A stretch of 10,087 bases of DNA, taken from Candidatus Rokuibacteriota bacterium (GTDB taxonomy: Bacteria; Methylomirabilota; Methylomirabilia; Rokubacteriales; CSP1-6). Numbering within the stretch: the stretch's first letter is position 1; every line of letters starts with the position of its first letter. The stretch lies in NCBI GenBank assembly GCA_016201575.1, contig JACQCN010000178.1:1-10087 (forward strand). Reading direction: 5' to 3'. Positions 1-5,921 of this stretch are shown here, piece after piece. The position numbers and the translations under genes are program-made. A model generated the notes under the pieces. That model was given only the letters and a program-made list of their open reading frames with translations, was not told the origin of the DNA and did no database searches.

Positions 1-1
1 G

Positions 2-1231
2 GGGCCGTCGCCGGGCATCAACGCCGTCATCGCGGCGGCGACGATCGAGGCGCGGAACCAGGGGCTGCGGGTGCTCGGCGTGCAGGACGGCTTCAAGTGG
101 CTCATGCGGGGCGACGTCGCCCACGTCTTGGATCTCGGGATCGCGGATGTCTCCCGCATCCACTTCGAGGGCGGCTCGATCCTCCGCACCTCGCGCGCGA
201 ACCCCACCCGCACCGCCGAGGGCATGGCCAGCGTCGTGGAGACCCTTCGCCAGCTCGAGGTCTCCTACCTCCTCACGATCGGCGGGGACGACACGGCGTT
301 CGGCGCCTCCGGCGTGGCCCGCGCGCTCAACGGCTCCCTCGGCGTGGTGCACGTCCCCAAGACCATCGACAACGACCTCCCGCTGCCCCCGGATGTTCCG
401 ACGTTCGGCTTCACCACCGCGGTGGACCTGGGCAAGGAGCTGGTCCAGAACCTCATGCTGGACGCGGCCACCACCGAGAAGTGGTTCTTCGTGACGGTGA
501 TGGGGCGGCGCGCGGGGCACCTCGCGCTCGGCATCGCCGGGGCCGCCGGCGCCACGCTCGCGCTGATCGTCGAGGAGTTCGACGAGCCGCGGATCTCGCT
601 CGAGCGGCTCGCGGTCATCCTCGAGGGCGCGATCGTCAAGCGCCGCGCGCAGGGGCGCGAGCACGGCGTCGCGCTCCTGGCCGAGGGGCTGTCGGCGCGG
701 CTCGATCCCGCGACGCTGGGGACGATCGAGCACGACAGCTACGGCAACGTGCGCCTGTCGGAGCTGGAGCTGGCGCGGCGCCTCAAGGACGGGGTGGCGG
801 CGAGCCTGCGGGCCCGCGGCATCGACGTCTCGATCGTGGCCAAGGATCTGGGCTACGAGCTCCGCTGCGCGCCGCCGGGCGGCTTCGACATCCAGTACTG
901 CCGGAGCCTCGGGTACTGGGCCACGCGGCTGCTGCTCGGCGGCGGCACCGAAGCCGTGGCCACGATCCAGGGCGGCCGGCTCGTCCCGATCCCGTTCAAG
1001 GAGATGATCGCCCCGGAAACGGGACGCGTGCGCGTGCGCTACGTCGACGTGACCTCGGAGATGTACCAGACCCTCGCCGCCTACATGATCCGCCTCAAGC
1101 CCGAGGACTTCGCGCACCCGGCGCAGGTGCGCCTGCTGGCGCGCGCGGCGCACCTCGACGAGGCCGCTTTCGTGACGCGCTTCAGGCCCGCCGCGCTCGC
1201 CCCGCGCCGCGCCGGGCCGGCGACGGCCTGA
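2..1231 (+). CDS. pfp: Pyrophosphate-type 6-phosphofructokinase, 5'-truncated
   Basis: This cytoplasmic glycolytic enzyme interconverts fructose 6-phosphate and fructose 1,6-bisphosphate. The frame is open from the first complete codon (base 2) and begins GPSPGINAVI, the glycine-rich phosphate-donor loop near the family N-terminus, so the true start lies a little upstream of the window; the GTG at 71 is internal. The donor-specificity motifs are readable: GGDDT at 281-295 and PKTIDND at 356-376. E. coli ATP-PFK has Gly at both diagnostic sites (104 and 124), whereas Asp plus Lys, as seen here, is the established PPi-PFK signature. The Asp of TID (codon 368-370) is the expected catalytic base, and MGRR (500-511) is the substrate-binding MGR motif. 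The remaining 409 codons cover essentially a full PFK domain. The next recognised gene, rpiB, is also a sugar-phosphate enzyme. The family is certain; PPi use is inferred from two residues. Confidence 0.93.
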   Translation, partial: GPSPGINAVIAAATIEARNQGLRVLGVQDGFKWLMRGDVAHVLDLGIADVSRIHFEGGSILRTSRANPTRTAEGMASVVETLRQLEVSYLLTIGGDDTAFGASGVARALNGSLGVVHVPKTIDNDLPLPPDVPTFGFTTAVDLGKELVQNLMLDAATTEKWFFVTVMGRRAGHLALGIAGAAGATLALIVEEFDEPRISLERLAVILEGAIVKRRAQGREHGVALLAEGLSARLDPATLGTIEHDSYGNVRLSELELARRLKDGVAASLRARGIDVSIVAKDLGYELRCAPPGGFDIQYCRSLGYWATRLLLGGGTEAVATIQGGRLVPIPFKEMIAPETGRVRVRYVDVTSEMYQTLAAYMIRLKPEDFAHPAQVRLLARAAHLDEAAFVTRFRPAALAPRRAGPATA

Positions 1232-1234
1232 CCG

Positions 1235-1272
1235 CCGCGGTATCCGGAGCCTGCGGAGGGGCGGCCACACCT
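1235..1272. repeat. 38-bp direct repeat, copy 1
   Basis: This copy starts 3 nt after the pfp stop codon with CCGCGGTATCCGGAGCCTGC and ends GGCCACACCT. It matches the copy at 1308-1345 at 37 of 38 positions; the one difference is C at 1266 versus G at 1339. The start-to-start distance is 73 nt and the 35 bp between the copies are unrelated to the repeat. Non-coding and so well conserved, it looks like a dispersed intergenic repeat; its family is not recognised. Confidence 0.85.
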
Positions 1273-1307
1273 TGACCGTCGGTGTCGGCCATAGGCGAGC
1301 CGATACA

Positions 1308-1345
1308 CCGCGGTATCCGGAGCCTGCGGAGGGGCGGCGACACCT
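1308..1345. repeat. 38-bp direct repeat, copy 2
   Basis: Second copy of the repeat at 1235-1272 (37/38 identical). Its last 14 bases form the left arm of a strong hairpin at 1331-1361. Copy 1 lacks a matching right arm and can form only a weaker, bulged pairing with 1281-1290. Confidence 0.85.
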
Positions 1346-1361
1346 GTGGTGTTGCCGCCCC
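1331..1361 (+). terminator. Strong hairpin between pfp and rpiB
   Basis: GGGGCGGCGACACC (1331-1344), a TGT loop, and GGTGTTGCCGCCCC (1348-1361) pair over 14 bp, including one G-T wobble. In RNA this is a very stable stem. No T-tract follows, so it is not a classical intrinsic terminator. It could stop or pause transcription out of pfp, protect an mRNA end, or simply be part of a mobile palindromic repeat. Confidence 0.4.
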
Positions 1362-1487
1362 GGGCCGCGCGCCGCCCCGACCGGCACGAGCGCCTGGTGA
1401 AATTCCACAAGAATTCGAGACTTGGCCCACCCGCGCCGCGCCTCGGCCGGATGGCCCCCTCATTGCATCGGTCGAGTGCATTCCCCC

Positions 1488-1494
1488 GGGAGGA
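1488..1494 (+). promoter_or_regulatory. rpiB ribosome binding site serving several ATGs
   Basis: GGGAGGA precedes a cluster of in-frame ATGs. Spacing is 3 nt to ATG 1498 and 9 nt to ATG 1504, so the second has better geometry. The choice changes the N-terminus by two residues only. Confidence 0.6.
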
Positions 1495-1497
1495 TCG

Positions 1498-1965
1498 ATG
1501 GACATGATGAACGTCATGAACGTCGGGATCGCCGCCGACCACGGAGGGTTCGCGCTGAAGGAACGGCTCGTCAAGTCACTCCGCAAAGAGGGGTACGAGG
1601 TCGTCGACTTCGGCGCTCCGACCTTCGTTCCCGGGGACGACTACCCGGACATCGTCCTCCCCCTGGCCAGGGCGATCGCCGGCGGCCACGTCGCGCGAGG
1701 AGTCGCGATCTGCGCAAGCGGAGTCGGCGTCTGCATCGCCGCCAACAAGATCCGGGGCGTGCGGGCGGCGCTCTGCGCCGACCACTACTCGGCGCACCAG
1801 GGAGTGGAGGATGACGCGATGAACGTCCTCTGCCTGGGCGCGCGGGTGGTCGGGCCGTCCGTCGCATGGGACCTCGTGCAGACGTTTCTGGCCGCTCGCT
1901 TCACCGACGCCGAGCGCCACCGCCGGCGGCTGGGGAAGCTGGCCGAGGCCGAGGCCCAGGGCTGA
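1498..1965 (+). CDS. rpiB: RpiB/LacA/LacB-family sugar-phosphate isomerase
   Basis: This 155-aa cytoplasmic enzyme is of the ribose-5-phosphate isomerase B type, interconverting ribose 5-phosphate and ribulose 5-phosphate. Family marks in order are GIAADHGGF (Asp14, His15), the Cys loop CASGVG with Cys72 matching catalytic Cys66 of E. coli RpiB (the family usually has CGTG or CGSG), IAANKIRGVRAA, and NVLCLGARVVG. The site of E. coli His99 (QHNDTN) reads EDDAMN here, so Asp105 replaces His. Nearby His96 and His100 might compensate, or the substrate may differ. The open frame continues upstream of 1498, but it crosses the repeats and hairpin there and resembles no RpiB. The Shine-Dalgarno GGGAGGA at 1488-1494 fits ATG 1498 or ATG 1504, with further in-frame ATGs at 1507 and 1516. 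Family assignment is secure; the exact substrate is not. Confidence 0.92.
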   Translation: MDMMNVMNVGIAADHGGFALKERLVKSLRKEGYEVVDFGAPTFVPGDDYPDIVLPLARAIAGGHVARGVAICASGVGVCIAANKIRGVRAALCADHYSAHQGVEDDAMNVLCLGARVVGPSVAWDLVQTFLAARFTDAERHRRRLGKLAEAEAQG

Positions 1966-1967
1966 TG

Positions 1968-1990
1968 GGCGCGGGTCGGCCGGCCGCGCC
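1968..1990 (+). terminator. GC hairpin directly after rpiB
   Basis: GGCGCGG (1968-1974) and CCGCGCC (1984-1990) form a perfect 7-bp stem around a 9-nt loop, starting 2 nt after the rpiB stop. There is no T-tract. It could attenuate read-through into the copper cluster, but in DNA this G+C-rich such stems also arise by chance. Confidence 0.25.
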
Positions 1991-2035
1991 GAGCGCCCGG
2001 ACGCGCCCGGCGCGCCGCACTGGCAGGAGGGTTTG

Positions 2036-2166
2036 ATGACAACCCGCTGCTCCGGCAGCCGCTGCACGAGCAGATGTCGCAGATGATGCAGCACAAGGCC
2101 GAGACGCAGAAGCAAATGTCCGAGATGATGGGCGCGCTCGAGGGCAAGACGCCGGAGAAGAAGTAG
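2036..2166 (+). pseudogene. Met-rich small protein, frameshifted after ATG
   Basis: CAGGAGG at 2024-2030 sits 5 nt before ATG 2036, an excellent start signal, yet that frame stops after 16 codons. The neighbouring frame (GAT GAC AAC from 2035) runs to TAG 2164-2166 and reads DNPLLRQPLHEQ, MSQMMQHKAETQ, KQMSEMMGALEG, KTPEKK. It has no ATG, GTG or TTG between the rpiB stop and ATG 2074. Adding one G after ATG 2036 (ATGGACAAC) would give a continuous 43-aa protein. Without it, only a 30-aa peptide from ATG 2074 is possible, and that ATG has no clear ribosome binding site. MSQMM and MSEMM recur 14 residues apart, which would place the Met side chains on one face of a helix, as in Cu(I)-binding Met motifs. 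No family is recognised. The copper role is inferred from Met content and neighbours. The lesion could be a sequence error or real. Confidence 0.55.
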
Positions 2167-2191
2167 GAGTCCGCGCCCGGAGGATGCGATC

Positions 2192-2353
2192 GTGAGCGAC
2201 TTTCTCGGCAACTATGGGTTCTTCATTCTCCTCGCCCTCCTGATGCTGGTATGCCACCTGGGCCATGGCGGTCACGGTGGCCATGGCGGTCACGGGGGCG
2301 GCGAGAAGGACGAGCCGGACAAGGAACCGAAGACCGGCGGACATCAGCACTGA
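2192..2353 (+). CDS. DUF2933-like His-rich small membrane protein
   Basis: This 53-aa protein starts at GTG 2192 behind GGAGGA (2179-2184), 7 nt away. Residues 8-21 form one hydrophobic helix (YGFFILLALLMLVC). A metal-binding tail with His at 22, 25, 28, 31 and 34 in HGG repeats follows, then a charged Lys/Asp/Glu segment and a final HQH. A short helix ending in HLGHGGHGG is typical of DUF2933 proteins, which often lie beside copper ATPases. The His repeat is encoded by an 18-bp tandem duplication. A plausible role is membrane-tethered buffering or presentation of a metal ion; this comes from composition and context only. It is too short for most gene callers. Confidence 0.75.
   Translation: MSDFLGNYGFFILLALLMLVCHLGHGGHGGHGGHGGGEKDEPDKEPKTGGHQH
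2261..2296 (+). repeat. 18-bp tandem repeat encoding GHGGHG
   Basis: GGCCATGGCGGTCACGGT (2261-2278) is followed directly by a copy differing at the last base (2279-2296). It keeps the frame and encodes the His-Gly-Gly repeats of the small membrane protein. Such a unit can gain or lose copies by slippage and so change the number of His ligands. Confidence 0.85.
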
Positions 2354-2377
2354 GCCTCGGTCGTGGAGGGAAGGGCG

Positions 2378-2638
2378 ATGCAGCCACTCAACTGGAAGGT
2401 CATGACGTGGAGCCTCGGGCTCTTCGGCGCCGTCACGTTCGTCCTCTGCGTCGTGTACGGGCTCCTCGTACCCGCGGCGCTTCACATGACGCAGCTTCTC
2501 GAGATCGCGCTGCCCGGCTTCCACTGGCTGAGCGTCGGCGGCTCCGTCCTGGGGCTCGTGGAAAGCTTTCTCTACGGCGTCTATGCGGGTCTCGTGTTCA
2601 CGCCCATCTACAACTTCGTCGCCCGCCGCTGTGGCTGA
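2378..2638 (+). CDS. DUF5676-like small membrane protein
   Basis: This 86-aa protein starts at ATG 2378, preceded by GGAGG at 2365-2369; the upstream in-frame GTG 2363 would lie before that site. Two hydrophobic helices are clear, about residues 9-32 (SLGLFGAVTFVLCVVYGLLV) and 47-72 (LSVGGSVLGLVESFLYGVYA onward), followed by a short basic tail. Length, spacing and the LNWK start resemble DUF5676 membrane proteins, which have no defined function and recur in metal-resistance loci. The gene begins 24 nt after the DUF2933-like gene and is probably in the same transcript. The single Met-His and scattered Cys do not form an obvious metal site. The family call comes from memory of its pattern and is moderately sure. 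Confidence 0.75.
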   Translation: MQPLNWKVMTWSLGLFGAVTFVLCVVYGLLVPAALHMTQLLEIALPGFHWLSVGGSVLGLVESFLYGVYAGLVFTPIYNFVARRCG

Positions 2639-2813
2639 GCGGGAGAAGGAGCAGAGCGATGGAACTGGCTTGGGCTGCTGTTGGGCTTCGTCGCCCTGTG
2701 GCTGTTCCCGACGCGTGCCGGTCGAGGATGCGGTGTTGGCCGGCGCGAACCCGACCGCCAGGGTGGCCGCACCCCGGACAATCAGAATGAGGCTCCACAC
2801 GATCACCAGCGCC

Positions 2814-2827
2814 TGACCGGTGACCGG
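2814..2827 (+). repeat. Perfect 7-bp tandem duplication, frame-breaking
   Basis: TGACCGG occurs twice in tandem. Because 7 is not a multiple of 3 and the unit brings in TGA, the duplication can by itself separate the helix-encoding frame from the CFC-encoding frame. It looks like a slippage event. Confidence 0.7.
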
Positions 2828-2939
2828 AGTGCTCTACGACGAGGACCCGGTCAAGCTCATTGGCCGGCTGATTCACTACTACCGCACGCAGCACTACCGG
2901 AAGCCGTCCTGCTTCTGCGATGCGAAGGCTGAGGGGTAA
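2820..2939 (+). CDS. Possible 36-39-aa basic peptide with CFC motif
   Basis: This is the alternative reading of the end of the broken gene. The frame opens after TGA 2814-2816 and could start at GTG 2820 or GTG 2829, giving 39 or 36 aa. Content is [17 protein letters not shown], rich in Tyr, His and Arg, with a Cys-x-Cys that could bind Cu(I) or Zn(II). Codon third positions are strongly G/C, supporting translation of this segment in this frame. No Shine-Dalgarno precedes either GTG, so it would need coupled reinitiation, or it is only the tail of the broken upstream gene. It ends just before copA. Confidence 0.4.
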   Translation: MTGVLYDEDPVKLIGRLIHYYRTQHYRKPSCFCDAKAEG

Positions 2940-2967
2940 TGGAGTGAGCCGCGATGAAGGTGCCGCG

Positions 2968-5496
2968 ATGACTGTTCCGTCATTGACCACTGGCGTCGGG
3001 AACGACACGGCGGGAAGCGTGCGTGTCGAGCTGCCGGTCTCCGGCCTCAAGTGCCCGGCCTGCGTCCAGTCGCTGGAGAGCGCGCTGCGCGCGGTGCCGG
3101 GCGTGACGCGCGCAACCGTCAACCTTGCCACCGGGCGCGCCTTCGTGGAGTACGACCCGAAGACAACGGGCCTCGCCGCGGTCCACGCGGCGATGAAGAC
3201 GGCGGGCTACCGGGCGGGCGCCGCGACGGCACGGTTCGCGATCAAGGGGATCATGTGCGCCTCGTGCGTCACGAAGATCGAGCGAGCGCTGGGCGCCACC
3301 CCGGGCGTGCTCGACGCCAGCGTGCGGGTCGGGACCGAAGAAGCCGTCGTCGAGTACCTCCCCGCGGTGACGAGCCTCCCGGCGGTCAAGGCTGCCGTCG
3401 CCTCCGCCGGCTACGAAGTGGCCGATGCTCCGCCGCCCCTGAGTCCTGGGACCGTCGATCGCGAGGCCGAAGAGCGCACGCGCGAGTACCGGGCGCTCAT
3501 GCGCAAGTGGTGGTTCGGCGCCGCCGTCGGCGTCTTCACCATGATCATGAGCTACCCGTGGCTCTTTCCCGTCCTCCGCGCCTGGTTCCTGCGCGGGAGC
3601 CCGCAGCTCTGGTGGGTCTGGGCGGGGATGGGCGTCGCCTCGCTGGCGGTTCTGGCCTACAGCGGCAACCAGTTCTTCACCGGGGCCTGGGCCGCCCTGA
3701 AGCACCGCTCCGCCAACATGCACACGCTCATCGCGATGGGCACGGGGATCGCCTGGATCTACTCGACCATCGCGCTGCTCTTTCCGCGCCTCTTCCCCTC
3801 CTCCGAGCTCACCGACGTCTACTACGACGTGACCGTCGTCGTCACGGCGCTCGTCGTCCTCGGCCTCGCGATGGAGCTCAAGGCGAAGGGCCGGACCTCG
3901 GAGGCGATCAAGAAGCTGATCGGGCTCCAGGCCAAGGGCGCGCGTGTCGTGCGCGACGGCACGGAGCTCGACATCCCGGTCGAGGAGGTGCTGGTCGGCG
4001 ACATCGTCGTCGTCCGCCCGGGGGAGAAGGTCCCCGTGGACGGCGAGATCGTCGAGGGCGCGTCCGCGGTCGACGAGTCGATGGTCACCGGCGAATCGCT
4101 TCCGGTCGAGAAGAAGGTCGGCGACGAGGTGATCGGCGCGACGATCAACAAGACCGGCGCCTTCCGGTTCCGGGCGACGAAGGTCGGCAAGGACACCGCC
4201 CTCGCCAACATCATCCGGATGGTCCAGGACGCTCAGGGGTCGAAGGTGCCCGTCCAGCGCCTCGTCGACGTCGTGTCGGGCTACTTCACGCCGGCGGTGG
4301 CGATCCTGGCGATCCTCGGGTTCATGATCTGGTACACGTTCGGGCCGGCGCCGGCGGTGGTCTACGCCCTCATCGTCGCGGTGACGACGCTCATCATCGC
4401 CTGTCCCTGCGCACTCGGCATGGCGACGCCGATGTCGCTCACCACGGGCGTCGGGCTCGGCGCGCTCAACGGCATCCTGATCCGGAGCGGTGAAGCGCTG
4501 CAGACCGCGCAGAAGCTCCAGACGATCATCCTGGACAAGACGGGCACCATCACGCACGGGAAGCCGGTGCTGACCGACGTGCTGGTGACCGGCGGGCGGC
4601 GCGAAGAGGAGCTGCTCCGTCTGGCCGGGGCTGTCGAGAAGTCTTCGGAGCATCCGCTGGCGGCCGCGATCGTCGAGGGTGCGACGGCGCGAGGTCTCGC
4701 GCTGCCCGGTGTCGAGGCGTTCAACGCGATCCCGGGCCACGGCATCGAGGCGCGCGTCGAAGGCCACGAGGTGCTCGTCGGGAACCTGAAGCTCATGCGG
4801 GACCGGAAGATCGCGCTGGGGGAGCTCGAGGCCCACGCATCCCGGCTCGCCGACGAAGGCAAGACGCCCATGTACGTGGGCATCGACGGCGGCGCCGCCG
4901 GCATCGTGGCCGTGGCCGACACCGTCAAGGAGGACTCGAAGGAGGCGATCCAGGCCCTGACGGCCATGGGACTCGAGGTCGTGATGATGACGGGCGACAA
5001 CGAGCGGACGGGCAAGGCGATCGGCCGTCAGGTCGGCATCGAGCGCGTGCTCGCCGAGGTGCTGCCCCAGGACAAGGCGTTCAACGTGCAGAAGCTCCAG
5101 CTCGAGGGCAAGAAGGTCGGCATGGTCGGCGACGGGATCAACGACGCGCCCGCCCTGGCGCAGGCCGACGTCGGGTTCGCCATCGGCACGGGCACCGATG
5201 TCGCCATCGCCGCGTCCGACGTGACGCTCATCAAGGGGAGCCTGCGCGGCGTGGTCCTCGCGATCGAGATCAGCCGGGCGACGATGCGTAACGTCTACCA
5301 GAACCTCGCCGGCGCCTTTGTCTACAACGTGCTCGGCCTGCCGATCGCGCTCGGGCTCCTCTATCCGTTCCTCGGGATCCTGCTCTCGCCGCTGCTCGCC
5401 GCGCTGGCGATGTCGTTCAGCTCGGTGACCGTGATCGCCAGCGCCAACCGGCTGAAGGGATGGAAGCCGCGTCCGACGATGGAGCGTGTGCCGTGA
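2968..5496 (+). CDS. copA: P1B-1 Cu(I)-exporting P-type ATPase
   Basis: This 842-aa inner-membrane pump uses ATP to move Cu(I) out of the cytoplasm. Two N-terminal heavy-metal domains carry CPAC (Cys29, Cys32) and CASC (Cys97, Cys100). The core is complete: actuator TGES (Thr374), membrane CPC (Cys479, Cys481), phosphorylation DKTGT (Asp523), nucleotide-binding HP (His562) and hinge GDGIND (Asp722). The last two helices have YN (786-787) and MSFSS (from Met815), which together with CPC define the Cu(I)/Ag(I) subgroup. ATG 2968 follows GAAGG (2956-2960); GTG 2944 behind GAGGGG (2931-2936) is an alternative that adds 8 residues. Upstream lie small Met-, His- and Cys-bearing genes, and the downstream cupredoxin overlaps the stop by 4 nt, so the run is probably one operon. 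No CueR or CsoR operator was recognised. Confidence 0.96.
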   Translation: MTVPSLTTGVGNDTAGSVRVELPVSGLKCPACVQSLESALRAVPGVTRATVNLATGRAFVEYDPKTTGLAAVHAAMKTAGYRAGAATARFAIKGIMCASCVTKIERALGATPGVLDASVRVGTEEAVVEYLPAVTSLPAVKAAVASAGYEVADAPPPLSPGTVDREAEERTREYRALMRKWWFGAAVGVFTMIMSYPWLFPVLRAWFLRGSPQLWWVWAGMGVASLAVLAYSGNQFFTGAWAALKHRSANMHTLIAMGTGIAWIYSTIALLFPRLFPSSELTDVYYDVTVVVTALVVLGLAMELKAKGRTSEAIKKLIGLQAKGARVVRDGTELDIPVEEVLVGDIVVVRPGEKVPVDGEIVEGASAVDESMVTGESLPVEKKVGDEVIGATINKTGAFRFRATKVGKDTALANIIRMVQDAQGSKVPVQRLVDVVSGYFTPAVAILAILGFMIWYTFGPAPAVVYALIVAVTTLIIACPCALGMATPMSLTTGVGLGALNGILIRSGEALQTAQKLQTIILDKTGTITHGKPVLTDVLVTGGRREEELLRLAGAVEKSSEHPLAAAIVEGATARGLALPGVEAFNAIPGHGIEARVEGHEVLVGNLKLMRDRKIALGELEAHASRLADEGKTPMYVGIDGGAAGIVAVADTVKEDSKEAIQALTAMGLEVVMMTGDNERTGKAIGRQVGIERVLAEVLPQDKAFNVQKLQLEGKKVGMVGDGINDAPALAQADVGFAIGTGTDVAIAASDVTLIKGSLRGVVLAIEISRATMRNVYQNLAGAFVYNVLGLPIALGLLYPFLGILLSPLLAALAMSFSSVTVIASANRLKGWKPRPTMERVP

Positions 5497-5873
5497 CCTG
5501 GGACAGGATCATCGTCAACGTGGTCGGCCTCGCGCTGATCGCGTTCATCGTGTGGTTCTTCTGGCTGGTCAAGGCCAGAGGGGTGAAGGCGGCGCTCACC
5601 AGCGCCGGGTACCAGGAGCAGATGGTGCTCGTCAAAGGCGGCTACACGCCCGACGTGATCGTCGTCGAGCGGGGCAAGCCCGTGCGGCTGAACTTCGTCC
5701 GCCAGGAATCGGCGTCCTGCAGCGAGATGGTGCTGCTGCCGGCGTTCAACAAGTCTGCGAAGCTCCCCGAGGGGCAGACCGTGCCCGTCGAGTTCCTTCC
5801 GACCGAGGCCGGCGAGTACGAGTTCGCCTGCCAGATGGGCATGTTCCGCGGGCGGCTCATCGTGGAGCCATGA
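5493..5873 (+). CDS. Membrane-anchored cupredoxin, CopA partner
   Basis: This 126-aa protein starts at GTG 5493, overlapping the copA stop as GTGA with GGAG 8 nt upstream, a sign of translational coupling. An upstream in-frame ATG (5460) lies inside copA and is less likely. Residues 5-25 form a membrane helix. The rest is a cupredoxin-like fold running from [20 protein letters not shown] to [11 protein letters not shown] and RGRLIVEP. The likely copper ligands are Cys76 and Met79 in CSEM, and Cys113, Met115 and Met117 in CQMGM; these are Cys/Met ligands rather than the His-Cys-His of blue copper proteins. That suits Cu(I) and resembles membrane-bound CupA of Streptococcus pneumoniae, which hands Cu(I) to CopA. 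Lys, Arg and Lys just after the helix suggest, by the positive-inside rule, a cytoplasmic domain. The fold is confident; chaperone role and topology are inferred. Confidence 0.85.
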   Translation: MTWDRIIVNVVGLALIAFIVWFFWLVKARGVKAALTSAGYQEQMVLVKGGYTPDVIVVERGKPVRLNFVRQESASCSEMVLLPAFNKSAKLPEGQTVPVEFLPTEAGEYEFACQMGMFRGRLIVEP

Positions 5874-5921
5874 AGAGCGTTCCGCAGTCAGCAGGGTGTG
5901 GACACGAAGGAAGGGAGAACC

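Larger units (their letters stand above)
2659..2939 (+). pseudogene. Broken small membrane/Cys-x-Cys gene
   Basis: ATG 2659 has a good ribosome binding site (AGGAG, 2647-2651) but its own frame is not protein-like. The frame one base away reads NWLGLLLGFVALWLF from 2663, a membrane helix, so dropping one G after ATG would give MNWLGLLL. From 2820 a third frame encodes [25 protein letters not shown] and [11 protein letters not shown] up to TAA 2937-2939, with G/C third bases in most codons. Between them lies a perfect 7-bp tandem duplication (TGACCGG twice, 2814-2827). Removing one copy fuses the helix frame exactly to the CFC-containing end. One gene with two lesions is therefore possible, giving an N-terminal helix, a His/Arg-rich linker (APHDHQ) and a Cys-x-Cys tail. 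Two separate small genes are also possible. Frame use in 2720-2813 is ambiguous. No family is recognised. Confidence 0.45.

Noticed and set aside
1235..1345. Minimal CRISPR array (two repeats, one 35-bp spacer)
   Set aside because: Repeat and spacer lengths would fit, but there are only two copies and no cas genes, the spacer is partly self-complementary, and the repeat runs into a hairpin with flanking DNA.
1398..1420. AT-richer imperfect palindrome with GAATTC near 1413
   Set aside because: Could be an operator before rpiB, but the arms are short and imperfect and no -35/-10 pair could be placed beside it.
1282..1497. N-terminal extension of RpiB from GTG 1282
   Set aside because: The extension is translated repeat and hairpin DNA, lacks RpiB similarity, and a ribosome binding site lies at 1488-1494.
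2700..2806. Minus-strand membrane peptide (IVWSLILIVRGAATLAVGF)
   Set aside because: Protein-like and with good codon bias, but it has no ribosome binding site, is confined to a region of ambiguous frame, and all neighbours are on the + strand; noted only as a competitor frame.
2980..4836. Long minus-strand open frame (618 codons) opposite copA
   Set aside because: It is antisense to a motif-complete CopA and rich in Arg, Asp, His and Gly, as expected of a G/C-biased shadow frame.
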